Positions 26,667-35,513 of a DNA stretch of 64,000 nucleotides are shown piece by piece. The notes below the pieces were generated by a model. The model had not been told where the DNA came from. It worked only from the letters and a program-made list of their open reading frames with translations, and did no database searches. The position numbers and the translations under genes were made by a program. The first letter of the stretch is position 1; each line of letters opens with the position of its first letter. This DNA comes from Poriferisodalis sp965214215 (GTDB lineage: Bacteria > Actinomycetota > Acidimicrobiia > Acidimicrobiales > Poriferisodalaceae): the NCBI RefSeq assembly GCF_965214215.1, contig NZ_CBDCBD010000003.1, positions 2,480,001-2,544,000 of the forward strand. Reading direction: 5' to 3'.

Positions 26667-27449
26667 GTGAGCGAAGAACCCCTGGTCCTGGTCGAACAGC
26701 GCGGCTACGTGCAGATCCTCACGCTGAACCGGCCGGACGCGATGAATGCATTCAACATGGCGCTGTCAGAGGCGCTCGGAGAAGCGCTCGACGCCCTCGA
26801 TGCCAATCCCGACGTTCGTGTCGGTGTGATCACCGGCGCTGGGCGGGGATTCAGCGCCGGCATGGACCTCAAGGCGTTCGTCAGCGGCGGCGGAATCGAC
26901 GCGATGCCGAACCCGGCCGGGCGTGGTTTTGGCGGCATCGCCGAGCGCAGCGCAGCCAAGCCGCTCATCGCCGCCGTTGAGCGTTTCGCCTTGGCAGGAG
27001 GCCTCGAGGTGGCGCTGTCGTGCGATCTCATCGTGGCGTCGGAGGGCACGATGCTCGGCATTCCCGAGGTGGGTGTGGGGCTGTTCGCGGGCGCTGGCGC
27101 CCTGTTGCGCCTGCCACGCCAGCTTCCCTACAGCCTGGCCATGGAGATGGCGCTGACGGCCGAGCCGATCACCGCTGAGGTCGCCCACCGGCACGGCATG
27201 GTCAATCGGGTCTGCCCCAAGGGCGAGGCAGTCGATGTTGCCGTCGAACTTGGCGAGCGCATTGCTCGTAATGCGCCCAAGGGCGTGCGCGCTTCCAAGG
27301 CGCTGATCCGCAATGTGCTGGGCGTGGCCGAGGACGACTTCTGGGCGTTCCAGCAGCCGGCGCTTGAGGACGTCTTTGCATCGGCAGACGCCATCGAAGG
27401 AGCCACCGCGTTTGCTGAGCGGCGCGATCCGAATTGGGAGGACCGCTGA
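26667..27449 (+). CDS. Enoyl-CoA hydratase/isomerase (crotonase family)
   Basis: A 260-residue crotonase. The CoA-binding and oxyanion segments are GAGRGFSAGMDLKAF (~57-71) and ALAGGLEVALSCDLIVASE (~111-129). Both glutamates used for hydration in classical enoyl-CoA hydratases appear to be kept (in GGLEVAL and IPEVGVG), so water addition to a 2-enoyl-CoA is likely. GTG start with an AAAGGAG ribosome site 5 bases upstream. The methyltransferase frame begins inside its 3' end. It could serve beta-oxidation together with the acyl-CoA synthetase at 29-30.7 kb, though it is not in the same operon. Confidence 0.88.
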   Translation: MSEEPLVLVEQRGYVQILTLNRPDAMNAFNMALSEALGEALDALDANPDVRVGVITGAGRGFSAGMDLKAFVSGGGIDAMPNPAGRGFGGIAERSAAKPLIAAVERFALAGGLEVALSCDLIVASEGTMLGIPEVGVGLFAGAGALLRLPRQLPYSLAMEMALTAEPITAEVAHRHGMVNRVCPKGEAVDVAVELGERIARNAPKGVRASKALIRNVLGVAEDDFWAFQQPALEDVFASADAIEGATAFAERRDPNWEDR

Positions 27450-28042
27450 GCCGCTGGACAGAGCGAGGCGACATTCCCCGCGGTGCCGAGTACGACGACC
27501 GCTGGGCGCGCAAGGCCGCGCGCGGTGAGTCCATTCACGGTGAGGCCGACCTGGTCGACTCGCTGACCCCACAAGGTGGCAGCGTGCTCGATGCCGGCTG
27601 TGGGACGGGTCGCGTAGCCATCGAGCTGGCCTGCCGCGGCTTCACAGTGGTCGGGGTCGACCTTGACCCTGCGATGCTCGACTTGGCACGAGACAAGGCA
27701 CCCGAGCTGCCGTGGATCGAGGGCGATCTCGCCACCACCGTTGTCGCCGACGACGCGGGCGGGCCGCGTAGGTTCGACGCCGTCGTTGCTGCGGGCAATG
27801 TGATGATCTTCCTCGAACGCGGCACAGAAGCCGCAGTGGTCGCCAACATCGCAGCGCACCTGCGCCCGGGCGGCGTGCTCGTGGCGGGCTTCCAGCTCAG
27901 CGACGGGTACATGCAGTTGCACGTGTACGACGCCCTCGCCGAACGCAACGGTCTGGAGTTCGAAGGGCGCTTCTCGACGTGGGAGGGCGCAGCGTTCGAC
28001 GGCGGTGACTACGCCGTCTCGGTTCACCGCCGCAACATCTGA
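27434..28042 (+). CDS. SAM-dependent methyltransferase (class I)
   Basis: A 202-residue class I methyltransferase with the SAM loop VLDAGCGTGRVAIEL (~51-65), acidic ribose-binding residue in VVGVDLDPAML and a motif-IV-like VVAAGNVMIFL. Start is uncertain: TTG 27434 overlaps the crotonase by 16 bases, and a CTG at 27446 begins right at the stop. The acceptor is unknown. It is translationally coupled to the crotonase, but the pairing does not reveal a pathway. It converges on the HxlR gene. Confidence 0.8.
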   Translation: MGGPLSRWTERGDIPRGAEYDDRWARKAARGESIHGEADLVDSLTPQGGSVLDAGCGTGRVAIELACRGFTVVGVDLDPAMLDLARDKAPELPWIEGDLATTVVADDAGGPRRFDAVVAAGNVMIFLERGTEAAVVANIAAHLRPGGVLVAGFQLSDGYMQLHVYDALAERNGLEFEGRFSTWEGAAFDGGDYAVSVHRRNI

Positions 28043-28116
28043 ACACGAGACATCCGAATAACAAGCGCCGGTGTGAGCCACCGAAGCGACGCGCACTGAC
28101 GCTTATGCAGCGAAGG

Positions 28117-28461
28117 TCAGGTGCTTGCCGGGGCCGGGCGGCGAGGGGCCCATTTCTGTCCCCAGTTCTCCAGCGCTCCCAGCACCGGCTTGAAGTCCGC
28201 AGCGGCCTCGGTGGGGATGTACTCGAAGCGAGGCGGACGCTGCGAGTACTGGCGCCGTTCGAGCAGACCGCTCTCGACGAGGTGGTTGAGTCGACTGGTC
28301 AGCACCGTGGGAGCGATGCCGAGATTGGTCTGGATGTCATCGAAACGGGAGAGCCCCAAGAGCACTGTGTCGCGCAGGATCAGCGGAGTCCACCACTCGC
28401 CCACGAGCTCTAGCGACTGCGCTATCGGACACGCCATGTGCCCGAAACTCTTGCGTTTCAT
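28117..28461 (-). CDS. HxlR-family transcriptional regulator
   Basis: A 114-residue winged-helix protein. The N-terminal CPIAQSLELVGEWWTPLILRD signature of the HxlR family is complete, including the redox-type cysteine Cys11. The recognition region is GIAPTVLTSRLNHLVESGLLERR and the wing is PPRFEYIPTEAA. Such proteins sense electrophiles, disulfide stress or aromatic ligands and usually control a neighbouring reductase or exporter. Immediately upstream lies a fragment resembling an MFS exporter C-terminus, so its original partner may have been lost. Confidence 0.88.
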   Translation of the reverse strand: MKRKSFGHMACPIAQSLELVGEWWTPLILRDTVLLGLSRFDDIQTNLGIAPTVLTSRLNHLVESGLLERRQYSQRPPRFEYIPTEAAADFKPVLGALENWGQKWAPRRPAPAST

Positions 28462-28487
28462 AGATTCAAGGTACCAAATGTCGGCGT

Positions 28488-28592
28488 TCAGCCAGAAGAG
28501 GGCCTGGCGGGGAGGCGGGTGGCCACCAGGCTCGCCAAGAGTGCGGCGGATCCGAGGTAGGCAAATGCCCAGCGGAAGGTGCTGATCGTGGG
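28488..28592 (-). pseudogene. Remnant resembling the C-terminal helix of an MFS-type exporter
   Basis: On the minus strand a ~33-residue open stretch reads as one hydrophobic helix (FAYLGSAALLASLVATRLP) followed by a short polar tail and TGA at 28488. This is the usual end of an MFS drug exporter. No start or upstream helices exist; 5' of it is the stop of the SHOCT-like gene. It may be a deletion scar, since HxlR-type regulators often neighbour exporters. A chance hydrophobic frame cannot be excluded. Confidence 0.4.
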
Positions 28593-28610
28593 CTCGCTAG
28601 AGCGACGGGA

Positions 28611-28913
28611 TCAGTCGGTGGGAAGGCGCGCGAGGAGCTCGATCTTGCGTTCCTCGTACTCGTCGAAGCTGATCTCGTCGTTGTCGAACTGGTTCTGCAC
28701 CTCTTCGACGAGACGAATCAGGTCCGCGGCCGACAGTTCCTCGTCGAGGTTGCCGTCGAGCACGGCGCCAGTGCCTTCAGGTTCGTCCGTCTCGGCGACA
28801 AGCGGTCCGCTCTGGGGGATCTTGCCCATGCGCTTGGCGCGCTTGGCCTCGGCCTTTGCCTTCTTGGCCCGGTCCCTCTGCAGTTTCTCGAACGTCGTGC
28901 GACCAGCAGCCAT
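28611..28913 (-). CDS. Small SHOCT-like protein
   Basis: A 100-residue soluble protein. The first 35 residues are Lys/Arg/Ala-rich (possible nucleic-acid contact), the middle is acidic, and residues 65-98 form a short helical hairpin NQFDNDEISFDEYEERKIELL typical of SHOCT/short C-terminal domains with the (D/E)GxIxxxEFExxK pattern. No catalytic motif. Function unknown. It lies 72 bases upstream of the acyl-CoA synthetase stop side and is probably its own transcript. Confidence 0.7.
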   Translation of the reverse strand: MAAGRTTFEKLQRDRAKKAKAEAKRAKRMGKIPQSGPLVAETDEPEGTGAVLDGNLDEELSAADLIRLVEEVQNQFDNDEISFDEYEERKIELLARLPTD

Positions 28914-28985
28914 GACATCACCTCGCCCCTCTCCAGCGACCGATGCTACTGGGGGCCTGCCAGACTCCGGCCGCAGCTCAGCGGT

Positions 28986-30659
28986 TCAGATCGAGGGCCA
29001 GGCGTGGCCGGCGTAGCGGGCGCGGAGCAGCTTCTTGTCGATCTTGCCGGTGCCTGTCAACGGAATCTCGTCCGCGACGACGATGTCGTCGGGCAGCCAC
29101 CACGAGGCCACACGCGGTCGGATCGCATCCACGACGGCGGCGGCGTCGAGCACCTCGTCGTCCGCCAGCTCGACGATGAGCAGAGGACGTTCGCCCCAGC
29201 GTTCGTGCGGCAGGCCGATGACCGCGGCAGCTGCGACGCCGGGCGCATCAAGGGCGGCGTTCTCCAGCTCGATCGAGCTGATCCACTCGCCGCCGCTCTT
29301 GATGACGTCCTTGGATCGGTCGGTCAGGGTCAAGTAGCCCTCCGAATCCAGCGCACCGACGTCGCCAGTTCGCAGCCAGCCGCCGTCGGAGGAAGGCAGG
29401 TGCCCCTCGGCAAATGCGCCGGGCTCTGCAAGCTCGCCGAGGTAGTACGCGCCGCACATCCATGGACCGCGTGCCTGGATCTCGCCGACACTGCGACCGT
29501 CATGAGGCAAGGCGTTGCCCTGCTCGTCGACCACTCGCAGTTCGATGCCGTACAGCTCGCGGCCGGCCTTCGCCTGGCGAGCTCGCTGATCGTCACGGCC
29601 GGCGCGCTGGACTCGATGGGTGAATCGCCCCGACGTGCCCTGGGTCATCTCGGTCATGCCCCAGACATGGCTGACCGTGACGCCGTATTCGTCTTCGAGC
29701 GTGTCGGTGAGCACTCGGGGCGCAGCCGAGCCGCCGACCGCGACCTTCTCCAATGACGGCACGGTGCGACCGGTGTCCTGGAGGTACTGCACGACGCCCA
29801 GCCAGATCGTGGGGACGCCCGCCGAGAAGGTGACGTCCTCGGCTTCGATGAGGTTGACGAGTGCTTCGGGGCTCAGGTCGGGTCCTGGCAGCACAAGCTT
29901 CGCGCCGCTCATGGCGGTGGCAAACGGCAGCGCCCAGCCGTTGACGTGGAACATCGGAACGGCGCCGAGCACGGCATGGCCTGAGTGGATGTCGTGCCCG
30001 TCGCCGGTGCAGCAGGCCCACGTCTGCAGCACGATCGAGCGGTGGCTTTGCAGGACGCCCTTGGGGTTGCCCGTCGTGCCCGACGTGTAGCAGAGCGTGG
30101 CGGCCGAACGCTCGTCGAATTCGGGCCACGCGGCGGGTCCCGCGGTGCCGCCAATCCAGTCCTCATATGCGATCTCGCCGGGCAGGTTCGCGGGTGAGTC
30201 CAGCCCGCCGAGCACCACCCAGCGGCGAACCGAAGGCGTGCGTGGGGCAAGACGGACAGCAATGTCGATGAACGACGGGTCGACCAGCACGACACGGTCC
30301 GCAGCGTCGTTGAGGATGTAAGTCAGCTGGTCGTCGTGAAGCCGTGGGTTGACGGTGTGCAGCACGGCGCCGACCCCGGTGATGCCGTAGTAGGCCTCGA
30401 GGTGGCGGTGGTCGTTGCAGGCAATCGTGGCCACCCGGTCGCCAGGTGCGATGCCGTCGGCGACAAGCGCGCCCGACACCAGGTGCGCCCGCTCTCCGAT
30501 CTGGCCCCAACTGCTGCGCGTCGTGACGCCGGCTGAGTCGACAGCCACGACCTCGGTGTCAGCATGGCTGCGAGCTGCATAGGAGACGAGGGTCGAGACC
30601 AGCAGCGACCGGTCCATGGTGTTGCCGAGCAGGGCCGGCTCGGCGGGCTCAGCGGACAT
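28986..30659 (-). CDS. Acyl-CoA synthetase / AMP-dependent ligase
   Basis: 557 residues from ATG 30659; a second ATG at 30617 would also work. The adenylation motifs are in order: CYTSGTTGNPKGVLQSH (P-loop), a GMTE motif in HVWGMTEMTQG, LRTGDVGALDSEGYLTLTDRSKDVI, EWISSIELE and a catalytic lysine in GTGKIDKK. The layout matches medium/long-chain fatty acyl-CoA ligases of the FadD/AlkK group. It activates a carboxylic acid to its CoA thioester in the cytoplasm. It follows the epoxide hydrolase with a 37-base gap on the same strand. Confidence 0.9.
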   Translation of the reverse strand: MSAEPAEPALLGNTMDRSLLVSTLVSYAARSHADTEVVAVDSAGVTTRSSWGQIGERAHLVSGALVADGIAPGDRVATIACNDHRHLEAYYGITGVGAVLHTVNPRLHDDQLTYILNDAADRVVLVDPSFIDIAVRLAPRTPSVRRWVVLGGLDSPANLPGEIAYEDWIGGTAGPAAWPEFDERSAATLCYTSGTTGNPKGVLQSHRSIVLQTWACCTGDGHDIHSGHAVLGAVPMFHVNGWALPFATAMSGAKLVLPGPDLSPEALVNLIEAEDVTFSAGVPTIWLGVVQYLQDTGRTVPSLEKVAVGGSAAPRVLTDTLEDEYGVTVSHVWGMTEMTQGTSGRFTHRVQRAGRDDQRARQAKAGRELYGIELRVVDEQGNALPHDGRSVGEIQARGPWMCGAYYLGELAEPGAFAEGHLPSSDGGWLRTGDVGALDSEGYLTLTDRSKDVIKSGGEWISSIELENAALDAPGVAAAAVIGLPHERWGERPLLIVELADDEVLDAAAVVDAIRPRVASWWLPDDIVVADEIPLTGTGKIDKKLLRARYAGHAWPSI

Positions 30660-30696
30660 CAGCGGCGACGTTTCGCCGGCCTCAGCGCGCCGCAGC

Positions 30697-31827
30697 TCAT
30701 CGGAGCAGACGGAAGAACGTCCGCACGTCGTCGACGAACAATTCGGGTTGTTCGAACGCCGCGAAGTGCCCGCCGGCCGGCATCTCGGACCAGTGGCGAA
30801 TGTCTGAGTAGATCGGCTCGGACCAAGCACGCACCGGCGGAATGATCTCGTAGGGGAACTTGGCCACGCCGGTGGGCACATCCACCGTCATTCGGGGCAT
30901 CTGCCTGAAGCTCTCCCAATACAGGCGGCCCGACGAGGCTGCGTTCGCGTTCAGCCAGTACAGCATGACGTTGTCGAGCATCTCGTCGCGGCCCAGCGTG
31001 TTCTCTGGGTGGCCGTCGCAGTCCGTCCATGCCCAGAACTTCTCCAGGATCCACGCAGCCTGACCTGCAGGCGAATCGGTGAGGCCGTAGCCCAGCGTCT
31101 GCGGCCGCGTGGATTGCTGCTTGGAGTAGCCCGAGTCCCAGTCGTTGTAGCGCTTTGCCGCTGCGAGGGCGCCGAGTTCCTCCTCGTTGGGCTCACGGTC
31201 CTTCGGGCGGCTGCCTCGCATCACCATGTTCAAGTGGATGCCCAGGCACACGTCAGGGTGACGGCTGCCCAGCGCACTGGTGACGGCGGAGCCCCAGTCT
31301 CCGCCCTGTGCGCCGAAGCGGTCGTAGCCCAAGCCGGCCATCAGCTCGGCCCAGCAGTCGGCAATCTTCTCGACGCCCCAGCCGGGCTCGGTCGGCTTGC
31401 CGCTGAAGCCGTAGCCCGGCAGTGAGGGGCAGATCACGTGGAAGGCGTCGGCCGCACTCCCGCCATGGGCGACCGGGTCGGCCAGGGGCTCGATGACTTT
31501 GTGAAACTCGACGACCGAACCGGGCCAGCCGTGGGTGATGACAACGGGCATCGCATCGGGCTCGGGGGAGCGCACGTGGATGAAGTGCACGTCCATGCCA
31601 TCGACATCGGCCATGTACTGGTCGAACCGGTTGAGGGATGCTTCGCGGGCCCGCCAGTCGTAGGTGTTGGCCCAGTAGTCGCAAACTTCCTGGACGTAGG
31701 CGAGCGGGATCCCTTGGGACCAGTCGTCTACTGGTTCTTCCTCTGGCCAGCGAGTTCTCTCCAGGCGGTCTTTGAGGTCTGCCAGTTGCTCGTCCGGGAC
31801 GTTGATCTGGAACGGTTCGATGCGCAT
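30697..31827 (-). CDS. Epoxide hydrolase (EHN family)
   Basis: A 376-residue alpha/beta hydrolase with the N-terminal epoxide-hydrolase domain (residues 1-110, FQINVPDEQLADLKDRLERTRWP). HGWPG forms the oxyanion hole (~112-116), and the nucleophile elbow reads GAQGGDWGS with Asp as the nucleophile. The late histidine lies in GGHFAAFEQPE. Family members open epoxides or act in juvenile-hormone-type chemistry. The start ATG 31827 is set by homology; the open frame upstream is low-complexity shadow. A hairpin at 31931-31965 separates it from the CoA-transferase upstream. Confidence 0.9.
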   Translation of the reverse strand: MRIEPFQINVPDEQLADLKDRLERTRWPEEEPVDDWSQGIPLAYVQEVCDYWANTYDWRAREASLNRFDQYMADVDGMDVHFIHVRSPEPDAMPVVITHGWPGSVVEFHKVIEPLADPVAHGGSAADAFHVICPSLPGYGFSGKPTEPGWGVEKIADCWAELMAGLGYDRFGAQGGDWGSAVTSALGSRHPDVCLGIHLNMVMRGSRPKDREPNEEELGALAAAKRYNDWDSGYSKQQSTRPQTLGYGLTDSPAGQAAWILEKFWAWTDCDGHPENTLGRDEMLDNVMLYWLNANAASSGRLYWESFRQMPRMTVDVPTGVAKFPYEIIPPVRAWSEPIYSDIRHWSEMPAGGHFAAFEQPELFVDDVRTFFRLLR

Positions 31828-31930
31828 TCGAGCACGGTAGTCCGCGGGTGCATCGGCGCCCGGGGTGCACGAGGGCCGGGGCGCCCGTGCTTCAAACAGA
31901 TGCGGCGCTCTTTGTTGGCTCGCGGGGTCG

Positions 31931-31965
31931 CAGGGGCGCTGCATAACTGCGCGCGGCCGCCCCTG
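31931..31965. terminator. Hairpin between the CoA-transferase and epoxide hydrolase genes
   Basis: CAGGGGCG at 31931-31938 pairs with CGCCCCTG at 31958-31965 around a 19-base GC-rich loop. It lies 35 bases past the CoA-transferase stop on the minus strand, within the 173-base gap, which contains no gene. No T-tract follows, so the terminator call is weak. Confidence 0.35.
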
Positions 31966-32000
31966 CCCACGCACACCCCTCGTTCTCTTGGCTGTCGCCG

Positions 32001-34424
32001 TCAGTCGTAGACGAAGCCGAGTTCCGCTGGTGGGGGGAGTTCGCCTCCGATGTGGCCCTCGGCTCGGAGGCTGGCAATCTCGGCGGGGGAGAGGCCGGCT
32101 ACCTCGTTCATGACCTCGTCGGTGTGCTGGTCGAACAGGGGGGAGGGGCCTGCGTGGGCGGGGCGGACTCCGTCGAGAGTGAAGGGGCTGGCGATGTGGC
32201 GTTTGTGGCCGGTGACCGGGTGCTCGACGGTCTCGATGCGGTCCGCTAGGGGTTGATGTGCTGGTGCCGTCCAGGGGTCGCGGCAAGGCTCGGTGCGGGC
32301 GCCAGCTCGGCGCAGGGTTGCCTGGAGGTTTGCTCGGGTTCGGGTGGGGACACCGCCGTTGCGTTCGCTCTCTTCGAGCAGGTCTGTGATGACCTGCGCA
32401 GTCTCGGCTGCGTCGGCGAGGACGGCGAGCCAGCCGTCTGTGGCTTCGATGAAGCCGCTCCAAGCTGTTCCGGGCTCCCGGTTTCCCATACGGCCGAGGT
32501 CTCGGCCGGCCATCGATGCCAGCACGAGCGCTTCGCCGTTGTGCTGCCAGGTTCCTTCCTGCTGGGAGACGTCGATCTCTATGCCGGCGCCGGTGCTCTC
32601 GGCGTGATGCAGGCCGCTGAGCAGGGCGAATCCTGCAGCGATGCCGGCGATGGGGTCGGGGAAGTAAATGTTGGAGATGCGGGCGCCCTCATGCTCGTAG
32701 CCCTGCCGCTGCCCGAGGCCGCCCATTGCCTCGATGATCGAGCCGAAGCCGACTGCGCCGGAGTAGGGACCGTCGACGCCGAATGCGGGCATGCGCACCA
32801 GCACGATGCTGGGGTTGACCTCGGCCAGCGTGGCGAAGTCCAGCCCGAGCTGGGGCAGCACGTGGGCCGAAAAATTGGCAACCAGGGCGTCGCAGTTGCG
32901 GACGAGCTCCAAGAACGCGGCCTTGCCTTGCGGAGTCGCCAGGGTGACCACGCAGTCGCGCTTGCCCTTGTTGACGGCGTTGAAATGGCCGCCTGCCTCA
33001 TAGAACCGGTTGTCATGGACCAGGTGTTCGAGGCCCGGCGCCATGCCATGGTCATAGGGCCGTTGTGTTCGGAAGCCGTCGAAGGGGTTCTGCGCCTCGA
33101 TCTTGATGATGTCGATATCGAGCGGCGTCAGCAGGTTGCCGATATACGGGCCGGCCCAGGCGATGGTCATCTCGATGACCCGCAGACGGCCGGTGGGACG
33201 CAGTCTGGCGGCGGGGATGTCGGCTGGGGCTGAGTTTGCCGTCGGGTTTGCGCTCACGGCCGTCGAATGCGCGAGTGTGGAACTATCGGGCGAGCAGGCC
33301 GTCGGGAACGGATCGGTGCCCTGATCACTGACTCGCTGGTCTGGCACCGGCAGGCCAGGGGCCGCGTACGGCCGGATCGGTGCGGACACCGGGCCCGACG
33401 GCGTCTCGACAGTGCCGAAGAAGCCGCGTTCGACGAGGTGCTCGTCTGCCAACGCATCGAGCGGGGTCATCACCATGCCTATGGCCCACGGCGTTTCCAG
33501 CGCAAACTGGAACAGCTCCCGCTTGGTCCGGGCCGCGTACCAGGGCTCAATGACCTCGCGAATTTTGTCGATGTGGCGGACCCTGCGGTGGCGGTGGCTC
33601 AGCTCGGGATCATCGATCCACTCGGGCACGCCGATGTGCAAGCACTGCATCTCCCAGTCGTCCCGTCGGAGGGATCCCGGGCACACGTAGCCGTCGGCGC
33701 ATTCGATGGCGCCCGATGGGTACGCCGTGGGTGGGTGCGGCCCCACTAACGGCCTCCGTCGCTCGCAGTGCAGCGAATCGCAGTAGCACAGCTCGACGGC
33801 GGTCAGAAGCGCGCCCAGCCACGACACATCCATGTGGGATTCGGCCCGCCGCAGGATCAGATGGGCAGCCCACGCTGCCAGGCCGCCGGCGCAATATTGG
33901 GCCTGCCAGCCCGGCAGTCGCAGCGGCTCGGCGCCCTCGTCGCCGTTGAAGCCCAAGAATCCGGTGGCGGTCTGCACCAGCAGCTCGTCGGCGATCACGC
34001 CCGGATCGTCGGCGCCCGCACCCCAGGCGGTCACCGTTACGAGCTTGGGTGCACCTTCGCCCTCGGCAGCGCGGGCGGCGAGTCGTTGAGGATCCCACGG
34101 CCCGTCGGCAAGCCCGGCCAGAGTGTCGCTGGCAATCACCACGTCGGGCCACAACGGGTCCAAGCCGTCAGCGGCGCAGTTCAGCTTGCCAGCGTTCAGA
34201 TGCACATACAGCGGGCTCAGATCGCCGGACTGCAGCGGAACATCGTCGACCGGCTGGCGCCGGGCAGGGTCGCCACCCGGCGGCTCGACCTTGACCACTG
34301 TGGCACCAGCGCCTGCCAGCAGCCGACCGGCGAAGGGCCCGGCAATGCCGGTGGCCAGCTCGAGCACCCGCATCCCCGCCAGCGGCGGCTCGACTGCAAC
34401 GGCTGCGTCGGGCGAATCGGGCAT
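32001..34424 (-). CDS. Tandem-domain CaiB/BaiF (class III) CoA-transferase
   Basis: 807 residues from ATG 34424, containing two class III CoA-transferase units. Domain 1 (about 15-360) begins GMRVLELATGIAGPFAGRLLAGAGATVVKVEPP. Domain 2 (about 410-800) begins LRVIEMTIAWAGPYIGNLL. In domain 2 the catalytic aspartate context is kept (FPDPIAG, like DxxAG in the family); at the matching place in domain 1 the sequence reads QYCAG, lacking aspartate. A single active domain with a structural partner is therefore likely. Family enzymes move CoA between carboxylic acids. It diverges from the NodB deacetylase. Confidence 0.87.
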   Translation of the reverse strand: MPDSPDAAVAVEPPLAGMRVLELATGIAGPFAGRLLAGAGATVVKVEPPGGDPARRQPVDDVPLQSGDLSPLYVHLNAGKLNCAADGLDPLWPDVVIASDTLAGLADGPWDPQRLAARAAEGEGAPKLVTVTAWGAGADDPGVIADELLVQTATGFLGFNGDEGAEPLRLPGWQAQYCAGGLAAWAAHLILRRAESHMDVSWLGALLTAVELCYCDSLHCERRRPLVGPHPPTAYPSGAIECADGYVCPGSLRRDDWEMQCLHIGVPEWIDDPELSHRHRRVRHIDKIREVIEPWYAARTKRELFQFALETPWAIGMVMTPLDALADEHLVERGFFGTVETPSGPVSAPIRPYAAPGLPVPDQRVSDQGTDPFPTACSPDSSTLAHSTAVSANPTANSAPADIPAARLRPTGRLRVIEMTIAWAGPYIGNLLTPLDIDIIKIEAQNPFDGFRTQRPYDHGMAPGLEHLVHDNRFYEAGGHFNAVNKGKRDCVVTLATPQGKAAFLELVRNCDALVANFSAHVLPQLGLDFATLAEVNPSIVLVRMPAFGVDGPYSGAVGFGSIIEAMGGLGQRQGYEHEGARISNIYFPDPIAGIAAGFALLSGLHHAESTGAGIEIDVSQQEGTWQHNGEALVLASMAGRDLGRMGNREPGTAWSGFIEATDGWLAVLADAAETAQVITDLLEESERNGGVPTRTRANLQATLRRAGARTEPCRDPWTAPAHQPLADRIETVEHPVTGHKRHIASPFTLDGVRPAHAGPSPLFDQHTDEVMNEVAGLSPAEIASLRAEGHIGGELPPPAELGFVYD

Positions 34425-34526
34425 CGGATCACGGTATCGGTTGCGCTCAGGGCATTGCGGGCTGTGGGCGTGGGTACAAGGCCCCTGCCATGGCAGAGGC
34501 AAAGAGGGGTTCGGTAGGGTCCGCGG

Positions 34527-35414
34527 ATGAGCTCCGAACAACTGCCCGACGGCCAGCACACCGGCGTCACGGTCTGCCTGAGCTTTGACTTCGACGCAGT
34601 CTCGATCTGGACGGGTCCCCGAGGGTCACGTTCGCCCAACCTGACCGCCCGCGGCGAATTTGCAACGATCGGCGCGCACCGGCTGCTCGATCTGATGGGC
34701 GAGCGCAGCCTCCCGACCACGTGGTTCATCCCCGGCCACACCATCGACACCTTCGGTGACGTGTGCGCCCGGGTGGTCTCCGACGGGCACGAAGTCGGCT
34801 ACCACGGCTACTGCCACGAAGCCCCGTCGTCGAAGCGCGACGAAGCCGACGAGCGGGCCATCCTGACCCGATCCATGGACTGCCTGGAACGGCTCTCGGG
34901 CAGCCCGCCGGTCGGGCACCGGGTGCCGGGCGGCAACTGCGGGGACCGCTGGATCAGCCTGCTCATGGAGCACGGCTTCTCCTACGACTCCTCGATGGCC
35001 CGCAACGACTACGCCCCGACGTGGTGCCGCCTCGGCGACGTGCCCACCACCGATGGACCCCACCGCTTCGGCGACGAGGTGGACCTGGTGCAGTTGCCGT
35101 TTGACTGGATCCTCGACGACTGGCCCTATTTCAGCTACGACGGGCCGACGGTCCAGGGGTTGCGCACCCCCGATCACGTCTATGACGTGTGGTCGGCCGA
35201 GTTCGATTATCTGAACGTTCGTGTCGGCAGCGGGGTGTTTGTGCTCACCATGCATCCCCAGTGCATCGGCCGGGGCAGTCGGATGCTCATGCTCGAACGG
35301 CTCATCGACCACATGGCGTCCCAGCCCGGGGTGACCTTCGCCACGATGGCCCAGGTTGCCGACGATTTCCGGGCTGTCGCCACGCCCGGAGACTGCGCCA
35401 ATCGTCGCCTCTAG
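34527..35414 (+). CDS. Polysaccharide deacetylase-family (NodB) protein
   Basis: A 295-residue NodB-fold hydrolase. The metal site is SFDFDA (Asp at 20-22) and the HxxxH pair is in HGYCHE near residues 92-96, with the RVPGGN motif near 128 and a late LTMHPQCIG histidine near 240. No signal peptide or membrane segment is visible. Cytoplasmic members with this layout act on small amides (for example PuuE/HpPgdA-like enzymes) more often than on cell-wall glycans. Substrate unknown. Confidence 0.85.
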   Translation: MSSEQLPDGQHTGVTVCLSFDFDAVSIWTGPRGSRSPNLTARGEFATIGAHRLLDLMGERSLPTTWFIPGHTIDTFGDVCARVVSDGHEVGYHGYCHEAPSSKRDEADERAILTRSMDCLERLSGSPPVGHRVPGGNCGDRWISLLMEHGFSYDSSMARNDYAPTWCRLGDVPTTDGPHRFGDEVDLVQLPFDWILDDWPYFSYDGPTVQGLRTPDHVYDVWSAEFDYLNVRVGSGVFVLTMHPQCIGRGSRMLMLERLIDHMASQPGVTFATMAQVADDFRAVATPGDCANRRL

Positions 35415-35513
35415 CGGGCAAACGGCGAACCGCCGCCGGTCGACAAGCGATAGCTTGCCGCCGAGCGTCGCGAAGCTGATGCGGCTGCATCACCACACCG
35501 GGAGAGCCTGCGC

